From assembly GCA_030765525.1 (NCBI GenBank), contig JAVCCK010000020.1, positions 241,286 through 301,050 of the forward strand: a DNA stretch of 59,765 nt. The letters run 5' to 3'. Made by a program: the position numbers and the translations under genes. The stretch is from Candidatus Lernaella stagnicola. GTDB lineage: Bacteria > Lernaellota > Lernaellaia > Lernaellales > Lernaellaceae. The notes below the pieces were generated by a model. The model saw nothing but the letters and a program-made list of their open reading frames with translations, searched no databases and was not told the origin of the DNA. Shown in pieces: positions 15,782 to 26,696 of this stretch. Numbering within the stretch: position 1 is the first letter of the stretch; each line of letters opens with the position of its first letter.

Positions 15782-17641
15782 TTACTCCTCTCCTGCGGGC
15801 AAGATCACCGTGAAGCAGGCGCCCCCGTCGGGGTGGTTGCGACAGGTGATGGATCCATGATGATTGATGATCGTCTTGTGTACGATCGATAGGCCCAGGC
15901 CGGTTCCTTCGTCTTTGGTCGTCACGAAGGGATTAAACAAGCGGTTCATCACGTCCTCCGCGATGCCCGGGCCGGTATCGCGAACACGGATGCGAAAACC
16001 ATTCCCGGTCGTCGCCGGGCCGCTGATCTCAATAAACAGTTTGCCGCTTGTATCCATCGCTTCGCAAGCGTTCTTCACCAAGTTCACCAACACGCGACGC
16101 ATGGCCGCCTGGTCGACGGTTGCCGCCGGTATGATCTCGTCGTACGTGCGCACGATTTCGATTTGCTTCGTTTCGATCTGCGGCGCGATCAACATCAGCG
16201 CGTCCTCGGCCAGGTCGGTCAGACTGCTGGGCGTGCGTTCGATGGCCTTGGGGCGCGCGAACAAGAGGAAGTCGTTCAGGATCGTATTAAGCCGCGAGAC
16301 TTCGTCGTAGATGTTTTTGAAACGCTCGTCCGTGACGCCCTTTTCGCGCAGGTCCTCGTGCACCAGCCCGAGCATGAGTTGGATGCCGTTGAGCGGATTG
16401 CGAATTTCGTGCGCGATGCCCGCGGCCAACTCGCCTAGGGCGGCCAAGCGGTCGCGCATGGCCAACTCGCTCTGCAGTTCGGTGATTTCCGTACGGTCGA
16501 CCAGCGTCAAACTGTGGCCGATCGGTTGGTTGCGGTGGTCGGTTAGCTGCGCGATGGTCGCTTCGACGACGCGTGTGTCGCCGGCGCGCACGATCGTTAC
16601 TTCCACGTCACGCGCCAGCCGGCGTTGCCGCCAAAGTTTCAACAACTCGGGGTAGGGACCCAGACGTCGGGTCATGGTGATCGGGCCGTCGGGCGCGGGG
16701 CCGAGCAGTTCGGCGGCGGCAGGGTTTTCGCTGGTGAGCAGGTCGTCTTTGTCGGCGGTGAGTATCGCCGAGTACGCCGCGCGCAGGACATGTTCGTACA
16801 GTTGCCGGGCGTCGGCCAACGCCGCTTCATTCATGCGGCTAATCTGCTCGTCGCGGGCTTGAATGTCCTCCGCCATATCATTGAAGGTTTGACCCAGGAA
16901 ATTGATCTCGTCGTTGCCCGTTACGTTGAAGCGCGCCGAGAAATCGCCAAGCCCCATATTCTCGGCCGCGTCCACGAGCTTGCGAACCGAGCGTACAATC
17001 GTACGCGCCAAAAGAAACGAAACGAGCACGACGATGAAAAACGCCCCGGCCGCGATTGCCCGAAGCTGCTGTTTCAAGCGCGTGAGGCTTTCGAGGTCCT
17101 GGGCGTCGTCGTCAATCGCCAGCAGGCCGACCATATTACCGTTGCGCAAAATCGGGACGTAGACGGCTTTCATCAGTCCGCCGGGCTCCAGTCGGAACGG
17201 GCGGCTGGTGATGGTGTGCCCCTCGCGCAAAGTTTGCAGCTCCGAAGCGTTGAGCAGCGGCGTCGGCACTTTCTTCAAGCGTTCGGTATCAATCGTTCCC
17301 GCCAGGTAGACAAAGCGATTCTCCTCCAGCCGAAACAGATAAGCGCGGCGCACATCGACCAACGACGTGAGTTCCGTAAAAAAGCCCGAGGCTTGGTCCA
17401 ACACCTGCTGCGCGTTGCGGTCCTCGTCGCTGACGTCGAGGGTGTGCGAGATGATCGGGTCGTCGGCCGCGAGCGCCGCGACACGGAACAACTTGCCGTT
17501 GAGATTTGCTTGCAGCAGCTTGTCCATCGCGTTGAAAATCAGATAGCCGGATGCTCCGGCCTGAATCATCAGAACCAACGTGAAGGCCAACATGATGCGC
17601 CACAACAGGCGCTGACTGGGCTCGAATAAAATGCGACTCAT
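15782..17641 (-). CDS. Membrane sensor histidine kinase (HAMP-PAS-HisKA-HATPase)
   Basis: 619 residues. Transmembrane helices at about 14-35 and 195-213 bracket a 160-residue periplasmic sensor of the Cache-like kind. HAMP 214-267, a PAS-like domain about 280-385, then HisKA with His411 in GIAHEIRNPLNG. The ATPase domain has the N box NLVKNACEAM, G1 DTGPGIAED and G2 GTGLGLSIV. It should sense an envelope signal and phosphorylate Asp52 of the NtrC-type partner encoded two bases downstream. The overall architecture matches ZraS/NtrB-like kinases paired with sigma-54 activators. It is divergent from bioD, 81 bases away. Confidence 0.93.
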   Translation of the reverse strand: MSRILFEPSQRLLWRIMLAFTLVLMIQAGASGYLIFNAMDKLLQANLNGKLFRVAALAADDPIISHTLDVSDEDRNAQQVLDQASGFFTELTSLVDVRRAYLFRLEENRFVYLAGTIDTERLKKVPTPLLNASELQTLREGHTITSRPFRLEPGGLMKAVYVPILRNGNMVGLLAIDDDAQDLESLTRLKQQLRAIAAGAFFIVVLVSFLLARTIVRSVRKLVDAAENMGLGDFSARFNVTGNDEINFLGQTFNDMAEDIQARDEQISRMNEAALADARQLYEHVLRAAYSAILTADKDDLLTSENPAAAELLGPAPDGPITMTRRLGPYPELLKLWRQRRLARDVEVTIVRAGDTRVVEATIAQLTDHRNQPIGHSLTLVDRTEITELQSELAMRDRLAALGELAAGIAHEIRNPLNGIQLMLGLVHEDLREKGVTDERFKNIYDEVSRLNTILNDFLLFARPKAIERTPSSLTDLAEDALMLIAPQIETKQIEIVRTYDEIIPAATVDQAAMRRVLVNLVKNACEAMDTSGKLFIEISGPATTGNGFRIRVRDTGPGIAEDVMNRLFNPFVTTKDEGTGLGLSIVHKTIINHHGSITCRNHPDGGACFTVILPAGEE

Positions 17642-17662
17642 AGCAACGGGATTCTACACTAA

Positions 17663-19667
<2,005 letters not shown>

Positions 19668-19891
19668 CGACGCCACAAACGGAACCGGCGCGAATTCCCG
19701 TTGTCTACCTACGTATCCGTGGGCGGATGGCGGCCTTCCCTTTCCTGGGCGATGGCCGTTGCACTGGAAGTATGCCCTAACGGAGGTGGAATCACGACTC
19801 GTCGAAGCCGTAGCCTCCGTGCCACTAGCATGATCGGCCGCCATTCGCCCACCTCGTTTGAGGTACGCCCGCCGTACCGGGAGGAAGCCGC

Positions 19892-20821
19892 ATGCCCACG
19901 CCCTCTCGCGAAGAACTCCGAGCTGAAATTCCTTTCATCAGCATATGGCCGAAATGGAACCGCATCGTCATCGCGGCGCTGTGTTGCTCGCTGTTGGCGC
20001 ACGTCGCTTTTGTGAACCTGGTGCGACTGCTCCCGCCACCGCCGCCCGCGCCGCGCATCGCCACCGCGATGTTCGTGCCGCAGTTTCAGCTTCCGGAAGA
20101 TTTTGAACTGCCCACGTCGTCCCCCAAGGCCGCGCTCACCGTAGCGCCCCGGGGCAGCCAACCCGGCCCCGGCAGCGCCGACGGCCATGGTCCGGCCGGG
20201 CCCGTGGCGTCCGTGGAATCCAAAGGGATGCTCAAAGCGATCGATCAGAATCAGCACTTGATTGCCCTAATCACGCGCGAAAGCGATACGCCGGGGTGGG
20301 CGAAAAGCGTCGACCGCCTTTCGGCGACCAAGCTGCGGCCGCGCGCCGGGGTACGCGTTGCGACGAACGGCGACCGGCTGCCGATCGGCGCGGGTCCCGC
20401 GCAGGCGGTGATCGTCAACTTGCCCGGTCTCGATGTGCCGAAAACCGGAACGGTGGATACGGGTAAACGCGACCGGCGTTTGGTGCACGCCACGGTGGGC
20501 TCCGAACGTCCGACGACCAGCGGCGGCGATGTCGACGAACGGCGTTTGGTGCGTCAAGCCTTGTACGCGCGACGCGGCGCGGTGAAGTACTGCTACGAAA
20601 AAGCGTTGAAAACCAAGCCGCACCTAGCCGGTAAGCTGAGCGTGCAAGTCGTGTTCGCTCCCGGCGGCGCGGTGCAGACGGTCGCGGTCGTGGCCGACAC
20701 CCTCGGCGATGCCGGCGTGGCGGCTTGCGTATTGGCAAAGCTGCGCGGCGCCAAGGTCAACGGCACGGTCAGCGCGCGCGTGACGGCGACGGTGCCTTTC
20801 GTGTTTGCTGCGGTGGAATGA
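19892..20821 (+). CDS. AgmX/PglI C-terminal domain protein (TonB-like)
   Basis: 309 residues, ATG after GGGAGGAAG. One membrane anchor at 24-46 follows a cytoplasmic N-terminus; a Pro run (47-54) and a disordered Gly/Pro-rich periplasmic stretch follow. Residues about 212-309 are the AgmX/PglI C-terminal domain (GAVKYCYEKALKTKPHLAGK ... VQVVFAPGGAVQTV ... ACVLAKLRG), a TonB-like fold found in myxobacterial gliding and envelope proteins. No ExbB/ExbD genes are adjacent, so the motor that would drive it lies elsewhere. The 224-base gap before it (19668-19891) shows no other gene. Confidence 0.85.
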   Translation: MPTPSREELRAEIPFISIWPKWNRIVIAALCCSLLAHVAFVNLVRLLPPPPPAPRIATAMFVPQFQLPEDFELPTSSPKAALTVAPRGSQPGPGSADGHGPAGPVASVESKGMLKAIDQNQHLIALITRESDTPGWAKSVDRLSATKLRPRAGVRVATNGDRLPIGAGPAQAVIVNLPGLDVPKTGTVDTGKRDRRLVHATVGSERPTTSGGDVDERRLVRQALYARRGAVKYCYEKALKTKPHLAGKLSVQVVFAPGGAVQTVAVVADTLGDAGVAACVLAKLRGAKVNGTVSARVTATVPFVFAAVE

Positions 20822-20823
20822 TT

Positions 20824-21162
20824 TTAAATGGAAAAGACTTTGATGGTCGGGCCGTCCGGACCGCCCGCGTGAAACTCGATGCGTCCCACGGGCTTGGGTG
20901 GCACCTTCATCTGGCCCATTTCGTCGACCGTCTGCTCGAAAAGAAAACCGAGCGCGGTTTGTTCGGTGCCGACGGTAACCTGATAGTCATATACCAACAT
21001 CGCCTTCACGGATTGCTCGAAGTCGAACTTCAGTAGAGCGAACTGCAACAACAGCTCCCGGGCGGCCTCCATGGTCAACGGCCTAGTGGGACGGGCGTGC
21101 AGCCGTGGATCGATTACGATGTCGCCGGTTTTGAAAAAGTCCGCGATCGCGTAGGTAGGCAA
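20824..21162 (-). CDS. Small conserved-looking protein of unknown function
   Basis: 112 residues from a TTG at 21162 preceded by AAAGGAGAAA, a strong ribosome site that decides the start. The protein is soluble, without signal peptide; it has a central helical segment (MEAARELLLQFALLKFDFEQSVKAML) shortened here to AARELLLQFALLKFDFEQ and a C-terminal strand region. No family was recognised. It lies 121 bases downstream of the LmbE-like gene on the same strand and converges on the AgmX gene with a two-base gap. Confidence 0.65.
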   Translation of the reverse strand: MPTYAIADFFKTGDIVIDPRLHARPTRPLTMEAARELLLQFALLKFDFEQSVKAMLVYDYQVTVGTEQTALGFLFEQTVDEMGQMKVPPKPVGRIEFHAGGPDGPTIKVFSI

Positions 21163-21283
21163 AAGATTTCTCCTTTCGGTTCGCGTATTTCCCGGTAGTC
21201 AATTCTGCGATGGTGGACGATTAAACGTTAATTGACTCGCCGTTTCACCGCCTGCTTCCATGGTGGTGACCCGTTACGCCACA

Positions 21284-22207
21284 TCAACCCATCCCGTTTT
21301 CGACGACCTTTTCATGGGGATCGAAAACTTCCGTGAAGGGATCGGTGCGACGCAGGTAAAAAGTGATGAGGTAGCGCGACAGAACCCGCACGGCTCCCAT
21401 GTCGTTTTCCTGCGTGCGGTGCGGCTTCGTGTATTCGGCCAGGATTTCTAGGCAGGTTTTGCCGTCGATGCATTCCTGCCGGCCGCGGAAAGTCTCGGTC
21501 GGCTCCATCGGATCACCCGCGCCGAACAGCCGGTAGGGCCAATAGCGGTTCAAACCGTAGTAGGAGTACTCCACACGATGTGCGGCGCCGGGAAGGCCTG
21601 AGTTGGGATCAGCCGCGACGCGGATCGCCGCCGTCGAAAAACGCGACGCCAACTGGTGTTCCGGATGCCCGGTGAAACCGTTGATCGGCGCGAAAGTAAG
21701 CAAAACGTCGGGTTTGAAATCCCGAATCGCCTTGGCGATGACGAAGGTCGGGTCGCCGTGTTCGCGCACCCAGCGCTCGGCGATCTCGTGCCGCTTGGGG
21801 AAGCTCTCGACCGGCAACGGCGCGTTCCAGTAGTACTCGTGCTGCAATTCCGCACCGTACAAACGAGCCACTTCCTTCATTTCGTTAGCGCGCACGGTAC
21901 CCAAATCCGGCGAGCAACCGCCCGGCAGCAGGCACTCGCCGCCGTCCCCGCGCGTCAACACCAGGAAGTACAGCGGATTGCCCAAGCGCGGCCCTGCCTT
22001 GGCCAACATCGCTCCGACCATCGACTCGTCATCCGGGTGGGCGCCGACCCACATCACCCGCATGCCTTGCTCCAACAAGGTGTCGAGCGGAGTGACCGGC
22101 CCGGAAGTCTTCGCGTACGCAAGCGAAGGAAATCCGGCCGTGGCGCCTCCGGTCGCAAACAGGCCCAGCGCAGTGGCGGATGCTTTCATGAATTCTCTGC
22201 GTTTCAT
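21284..22207 (-). CDS. Tat-exported LmbE/PIG-L family deacetylase
   Basis: 307 residues from the ATG at 22207, after GGAGG. It begins with a Tat signal (KRREFMKAS, hydrophobic helix, likely cleavage after AYA at 32). The zinc site is present: AHPDDES at 56-62 and GHPEHQ with His181 and His184. LmbE/PIG-L enzymes remove N-acetyl groups from GlcNAc-containing substrates (GlcNAc-inositol, GlcNAc-malate, teicoplanin type glycans). Export by Tat means that it folds and may bind metal before leaving the cytoplasm and acts on an envelope or external substrate. A more upstream in-frame ATG at 22240 would place 11 residues before the twin Arg and lacks a ribosome site. Confidence 0.9.
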   Translation of the reverse strand: MKRREFMKASATALGLFATGGATAGFPSLAYAKTSGPVTPLDTLLEQGMRVMWVGAHPDDESMVGAMLAKAGPRLGNPLYFLVLTRGDGGECLLPGGCSPDLGTVRANEMKEVARLYGAELQHEYYWNAPLPVESFPKRHEIAERWVREHGDPTFVIAKAIRDFKPDVLLTFAPINGFTGHPEHQLASRFSTAAIRVAADPNSGLPGAAHRVEYSYYGLNRYWPYRLFGAGDPMEPTETFRGRQECIDGKTCLEILAEYTKPHRTQENDMGAVRVLSRYLITFYLRRTDPFTEVFDPHEKVVENGMG

Positions 22208-22411
22208 GGCGAACCTCCGAACGATATCGCGAGCTTTCAATGCTACTTCCCATCGGTCATTATTTGCTTCATTCGCTTGTCCGGTTTAACACGCAAGCGC
22301 CATATCGTAAAGGCGTTTTGAGGCACGGTTCAAGGCCCGCCGCCGCCGGACCGTTGACGGAAAGCGCCTTGTCTGCTTTGTTGAGGGCGTTTTTCAACCC
22401 GAGGAGCAAGC

Positions 22412-23365
22412 ATGAATCGCGTATGTGAATTGTTCGGCATCAAGTATCCGATAATCGGCGCCGGGATGGTGTGGTGGTCCAACGCCGATTTGTGTGCCGC
22501 CGTGGCCGAGACGGGTTGCCTGGGCCTCTTGGCCGGGGGCAGCCACACACCTTCCGGGATGGAGGCTGCGATCCAGGAAGTGCGCCGCCGCACCGACGGC
22601 GTGTTCGGCATCAATATTCCGCTTCTATATCCGCACGCGGAAGAAATCGTGCGGCTCGGCCTGGACATGGGCGTGAAGATTTTCTTCACCAGCGCGGGTA
22701 GCCCGAAAAAGCTAACCGGCCTGATCAAGGAACGCGGCGGCGTCGTCGCGCACGTCGTCCCCTCGGCCCGGCTCGCCAAGAAATGCGAAGACGCGGGTGT
22801 TGACCTCATCGTGGCTGAGGGCGCCGAAGGCGGCGGTCACTTGTCGCCCGATCAGGTGGCGAGCCTCGTATTGTGGCCCGCCGTAACCAACGCGGTATCG
22901 ATTCCCGTCATCGCCGCCGGGGGCATTGCCGATGCCCGGGCGATGGTCGCGGCTTTCGCGATGGGGTGCGAGGGCATTCAAGTCGGCACGCGTTTGATTG
23001 CCTCGGCCGAAGCGAGTGGTTCGGCGGATTATATCCAGCAGCTTTTGGATATCGACGAAACCGGCACGACCTTCACCTTGCGTTTCGGCGCCCCGGTGCG
23101 GGCGATCAAAAACGAACTCACTGCCGCCGTGCTCCAGATGGAAATCGAGGGCAAAAGCGTGCAGGAAATCGAATCTTTCATCGGCGTGGGACGCAGCCAC
23201 AACGCCACGTTGAACGGCGATGTCGCGTGGGGGTCGATGCAGTGCGGCCAAGTCGCCGGGCTGATCCACGACCGCCCGCCGGTGGCCGAGATCGTGCGAC
23301 GCTTCGTCGAGGGATATCGCGAAGTGGTCGCCGATTTGGAAAAGCGCGACGTGCGCGGCGATTAA
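22412..23365 (+). CDS. Nitronate monooxygenase / FabK-like flavoprotein
   Basis: 317 residues, ATG after GAGGAGC. TIM-barrel FMN enzyme of the NPD/IMPDH superfamily: IIGAGMVWWSNADLCAAVAE near the start, GINIPLL, the central VAEGAEGGGHLSP with the conserved His, IPVIAAGGIADAR and GCEGIQVGTRLIAS for FMN phosphate binding. The family contains nitronate monooxygenases and enoyl-ACP reductase II (FabK); residues visible do not settle which. It is followed after 84 bases by an acyl-CoA dehydrogenase, which would fit a lipid role. A weak promoter candidate TTGACG / 17 bp / TTTGTT lies at 22354-22382. Confidence 0.88.
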   Translation: MNRVCELFGIKYPIIGAGMVWWSNADLCAAVAETGCLGLLAGGSHTPSGMEAAIQEVRRRTDGVFGINIPLLYPHAEEIVRLGLDMGVKIFFTSAGSPKKLTGLIKERGGVVAHVVPSARLAKKCEDAGVDLIVAEGAEGGGHLSPDQVASLVLWPAVTNAVSIPVIAAGGIADARAMVAAFAMGCEGIQVGTRLIASAEASGSADYIQQLLDIDETGTTFTLRFGAPVRAIKNELTAAVLQMEIEGKSVQEIESFIGVGRSHNATLNGDVAWGSMQCGQVAGLIHDRPPVAEIVRRFVEGYREVVADLEKRDVRGD

Positions 23366-23449
23366 ACCCGCCTTGCCCCGCTGCCGCTTTGCCTTTTAGA
23401 ATAGCGAGCCGAATTCGACGTGCAGCCGATACATCCAAAGGAGACAGTT

Positions 23450-24613
23450 ATGCTGGATTTTGCGTTATCCGAAGAGCAGGGTATTTTGCGCGACCAGGTT
23501 CGAAATTTCGCCGAGAAGGAAATCGCACCCCTCGCCGGTGAGATGGATGAGAAGGAAGAGTTCTCTGTCGATCTCGCGCGGCGGATGGGCGAAATGGGCT
23601 TGTTCGGCATGTTCGTCTCCGAGGAATACGGCGGCTCCAACATGGGCTACGTGTCCTACATCATCGCCGTCGAGGAAATCGCGCGCGTGGACGGCAGCAC
23701 CGCCGCGACCATCGCTGCGGGCAACTCGCTGGGTATCGGCCCGATTTACTACTTCGGCAACGACGAGCAGAAGAAAACCTGGCTACCGAAACTGTGCACC
23801 GGTGAGATCCTCGCCAGCTTCGGTCTCACCGAAGCCAACGCCGGTTCCGACGCGTCGGCCTCCAAAACCAACGCGGTGCTCGACGGGGACGAGTGGGTTA
23901 TCAACGGCAGTAAGATTTTCATCACTAACTCCTCCTCGGAGATAAGCGGCGTGTGTGTCGTACAGGTGGTTACCGGCAGGCGCGACGACGGCCGCCCGGA
24001 ACTGAGCTGCATCCTTGTGCCCAACGGTACGCCCGGCTTCGTCGCCAAAACCATGCACAACAAGCTCATGTGGCGTTCCTCCAATACCGGCGAACTCTAC
24101 TTCGAAGATTGCCGTGTCCCGAAAGAGAACCTCCTGGGCAAACGCGGCGACGGCTTCAAGCAGATGATGATGACCCTCGACGGCGGCCGTCTCTCCATCG
24201 GGGCGATGGGCCTTGGCGGGGCGCAGGGCGCGTTTGAACTGGGTTTGCGTTACGGGCAGGAGCGCAAGCAGTTCGGCAAGCGCGTCGGCGATTTTCAAGT
24301 CAACAGCTTTAAGCTGGCCGAGGCCGCCACGCGCATCGAAGCGGCGCGGTTGCTGCTGTACAAAGCGTGCTGGCAGCGCGAAAACGGCCAGTCCTTCGGG
24401 CAACTCGCCGCGATGGCCAAGCTGTATTGTTCGGAAATCTTCCGCGACATCGCCTACGACATGGTGCAGATCCACGGCGGTTACGGTTTGATGAAGGAAT
24501 ATGCGATCGAGCGTTTCTTCCGCGACCAGCGCTTGCTGGAAATCGGCGAGGGCACCAGCGAAATCCAAAAGTTGGTGATCGCCCGTCGCCTTGGTCTGGA
24601 GCCGATTTTCTAG
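23450..24613 (+). CDS. Acyl-CoA dehydrogenase
   Basis: 387 residues from the ATG at 23450, after AAAGGAG; the upstream GTG at 23420 has no site. It introduces a trans-2,3 double bond into acyl-CoA with FAD, passing electrons to ETF. The signature SFGLTEANAGSDASAS, GSKIFITNSS, the FAD/arm region RKQFGKRVGDFQ, QIHGGYGLMKEYAIERFFRD and the catalytic Glu in EIGEGTSEIQK are all present. Length and motifs resemble short-chain (butyryl-CoA type) enzymes. No ETF genes are adjacent in this window. Confidence 0.95.
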   Translation: MLDFALSEEQGILRDQVRNFAEKEIAPLAGEMDEKEEFSVDLARRMGEMGLFGMFVSEEYGGSNMGYVSYIIAVEEIARVDGSTAATIAAGNSLGIGPIYYFGNDEQKKTWLPKLCTGEILASFGLTEANAGSDASASKTNAVLDGDEWVINGSKIFITNSSSEISGVCVVQVVTGRRDDGRPELSCILVPNGTPGFVAKTMHNKLMWRSSNTGELYFEDCRVPKENLLGKRGDGFKQMMMTLDGGRLSIGAMGLGGAQGAFELGLRYGQERKQFGKRVGDFQVNSFKLAEAATRIEAARLLLYKACWQRENGQSFGQLAAMAKLYCSEIFRDIAYDMVQIHGGYGLMKEYAIERFFRDQRLLEIGEGTSEIQKLVIARRLGLEPIF

Positions 24614-24649
24614 AGGCGGTCTCACCCAACGAAAACACGCCGCCTTTTT
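24614..24649 (+). terminator. possible terminator after acyl-CoA dehydrogenase
   Basis: AGGCGG at 24614-24619 can pair with CCGCCT at 24640-24645, followed by five T residues; the 20-base loop makes it weak. Confidence 0.35.
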
Positions 24650-24734
24650 GCAAAGGGGTTTCGATCTTGCATTGGGTGTGGTGCCGGTCTACGGTGCCAT
24701 CACAAGATATCCACATAGGTAAGAGGAGGATCGT

Positions 24735-25205
24735 ATGAAAAAGTTTGTGCTGATTGTGTTGGTTGTAGCCGTGATTGCTCTGTTTACGACGGGTTGTTTC
24801 AAACACACCTTTGATGTCGGCAAGGGAGCAACTTCGGGACAAACGGTGTACAGCAAATGGCACTCGCACTGGTTATTCGGCATCATCGGCGACGACACAG
24901 TGGACGTAAAGAAGCTCTGCCCCTCAGGCAACGCAACGATTCACAACGAGATCTCGTTTGTTAACGGCTTGATCGGCGCGTTCGTCGGCATCGTCTACTA
25001 TCCGACGACCGTTACCATCAAATGCCGCAGCGGGAAGAAGGCCGAAGTCGAACTGAACGCCGAAGAAGCGGCGGCGCTGATTACCGATCCGAATTTCATT
25101 TACATCGTGGACGAGGTGGCGCCGGGGATGCGTGATCAGGCGGAACTGGCGATTACCAACGCTGAGAATTTCATGACGGCGCAGTCGCTGTACGCGATGA
25201 AATAG
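24735..25205 (+). CDS. Bor/Iss-family lipoprotein
   Basis: 156 residues, ATG after GAGGAGGA. Lipoprotein signal with FTTGC (Cys21). The body aligns by eye with lambda Bor: KHTFDVGKGATSGQ, HSHWLFGIIGDDTVDVKKLC, then the diagnostic SFVNGLIGAFVGIVYYP and a Cys in VTIKC. Bor/Iss lipoproteins are outer-membrane proteins linked to serum resistance in enteric bacteria; here the sequence is longer at the C-terminus by about 50 residues and sits on an ordinary chromosome segment without phage genes. It ends in a strong terminator. Confidence 0.85.
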   Translation: MKKFVLIVLVVAVIALFTTGCFKHTFDVGKGATSGQTVYSKWHSHWLFGIIGDDTVDVKKLCPSGNATIHNEISFVNGLIGAFVGIVYYPTTVTIKCRSGKKAEVELNAEEAAALITDPNFIYIVDEVAPGMRDQAELAITNAENFMTAQSLYAMK

Positions 25206-25224
25206 CCGGAACGAAAAGATAACC

Positions 25225-25257
25225 AAATCGGGCGGCTTTCGGGCCGCCCGATTTTTT
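25225..25257 (+). terminator. bidirectional rho-independent terminator
   Basis: AAATCGGGCGGC (25225-25236) pairs perfectly over 12 bp with GCCGCCCGATTT (25243-25254), loop TTTCGG, followed by a T-run to 25257. It lies between the converging Bor-like gene and barrel gene; the AAA at the left also gives a short T-tract on the minus strand. Confidence 0.92.
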
Positions 25258-26638
25258 AGAAGCCGTATTCCAGGTTCAAATAAGCGAAGTCGTTGTAGTT
25301 GTAATCGCCGAAGCGCGTTTCGGGCTCGCCGCCGAACAGGCGGACACCCGCCTCGGTTTTTAGAGCAACCGTCCATCGATACCCAACGTAAGGCCGCATG
25401 TACCAGTCATTGTGGTAGACGTTGTAGGCCGAATCGAACCCGGCTTCGAGATCCTCATCCAACCAAAGAGTCTGCAACTTCGCCGTGACGTTGCCCTCGT
25501 ACTCGTTGTAGATGTTGGCTTTCTCGTATTCGAGGATCTGGCTGTGGGCGTATTGCAGGTTCACGTAAAGCCACGTCCCGTCGCGCCAATCGACGCCGCC
25601 GACGACCGAATAGGCCGGCGATTCCACATACCAATCATAGTCCCGCAACTGCATGAGCGCCTGATAGGCGGCGATGACGTCGTCCACCAGCAAGAAAGAC
25701 GGGTCGATCCCCGCGTTGTACTGCCGCGGCGTGTAATACGCGCCCTCGGTGCGGAAGCTGAAGCTCCCTGCGGTGAAGGCGAGACTGCCGCCGTACGCCT
25801 GGTAGCGTTGATACGACTCGCGCAAGGTGAGCGGCTTGGCGCCGGTCACCAAGCCTTCGGCGTCGATATCGATCTTGACCTTGTAGAAGGGCAGGTCGTC
25901 GAAGCCGTCGAACCAAACGAGCGAAAAATCGACCGGACCGACCATGCCGCGAAAACGAGCGGCGCGGTCGGCATTCTGGATCGACATGTCCGGCACATGC
26001 TGCGCCTGAAAATCGACGAAACCCGGGAACGCGTCGACGAGGCCGTAAAACAAGCCCAGTTCCCACGGCAGCCAATCGCTATCGGCGTCCGGCAGAATAT
26101 TGGGCTCGAAAAGCGGCATGAGTACGCCCTGCAGCGAAAAATCGCCGTAGGACAACGTCAGATTGGAGGAGAAAACGCCGAGCTTACGTTCGCGCTTGCC
26201 CATACTCATGACCCAACGCAAGTCTTCCGGATTGAGCAGATCCGTCGGGTTGAATTCATCCGCCATGCCCCAGGCGTAAATGATCTTGCCGATTTCGAAT
26301 GACGCATATTCGGAGTAGAAACCGCCGTATGCTTCGCGCAGCCGCCATTCCATGTCTTGGGTTTCGTCAAACACGCCGGTGGGGTCGTAGCGCAGGTCCA
26401 AGTCGACGAACAACCGACCGCGGCGCTCCTCATCCCGGGCGCGCAGCATGAAATTGGCGGTCGTCATCACAGTGGTGAAGTCCCAGTCCATCTCGTCGGG
26501 CATGTCGTTTTGTTTCAGGCGCAGGCGCGACTCGTTGGACAGCGATCCCGAAAGCGATATGTCGCCCGCCCACGCCGTGGCGGCGGCGAAGAGGCAAAGG
26601 CATGTTATCAGAAAGGATAGGGTTACCCAGCGCTGCAT
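25256..26638 (-). CDS. Outer-membrane beta-barrel protein (DUF1302-like)
   Basis: 460 residues, ATG after AAGGAGAG. Cleavable signal peptide (TAWA, about residue 24). The mature protein is dominated by alternating strands with aromatic girdles (GRLFVDLDLRYDP, YGGFYSEYASFEIGKIIYAWG, WLYVNLQYAHSQI) and ends in Tyr-Gly-Phe, the C-terminal Phe that the Bam machinery recognises. The GKIIYAWGMADEFNPTDLLN segment resembles DUF1302-type barrels, which occur beside RND transporters and LolA-like proteins in other Gram-negatives. Last gene of the marR-RND operon, where it likely forms the outer-membrane end of a lipid or hydrophobic compound pathway (inference). Confidence 0.85.
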   Translation of the reverse strand: MQRWVTLSFLITCLCLFAAATAWAGDISLSGSLSNESRLRLKQNDMPDEMDWDFTTVMTTANFMLRARDEERRGRLFVDLDLRYDPTGVFDETQDMEWRLREAYGGFYSEYASFEIGKIIYAWGMADEFNPTDLLNPEDLRWVMSMGKRERKLGVFSSNLTLSYGDFSLQGVLMPLFEPNILPDADSDWLPWELGLFYGLVDAFPGFVDFQAQHVPDMSIQNADRAARFRGMVGPVDFSLVWFDGFDDLPFYKVKIDIDAEGLVTGAKPLTLRESYQRYQAYGGSLAFTAGSFSFRTEGAYYTPRQYNAGIDPSFLLVDDVIAAYQALMQLRDYDWYVESPAYSVVGGVDWRDGTWLYVNLQYAHSQILEYEKANIYNEYEGNVTAKLQTLWLDEDLEAGFDSAYNVYHNDWYMRPYVGYRWTVALKTEAGVRLFGGEPETRFGDYNYNDFAYLNLEYGF

Positions 26639-26659
26639 TGGCTCTCCTTCGCGGGCTGC

Positions 26660-26683
26660 GGCAGGCGCCGTCGGGCGCCCGCC
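26660..26683 (-). other. strong intra-operon stem-loop
   Basis: On the minus strand GGCGGGCGCC pairs over 10 bp (one G-U) with GGCGCCTGCC around CGAC, in the 58-base gap between the LolA-like and barrel genes. No T-tract follows. It may protect or process the upstream mRNA or set the barrel level. Confidence 0.5.
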
Positions 26684-26696
26684 CGCCGCGATGCGA

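Noticed and set aside
19701-20015. Small plus-strand frame in the gap before the AgmX gene
   Set aside because: No ribosome site, it overlaps the start of the AgmX gene in another frame and has no recognisable signal or composition.
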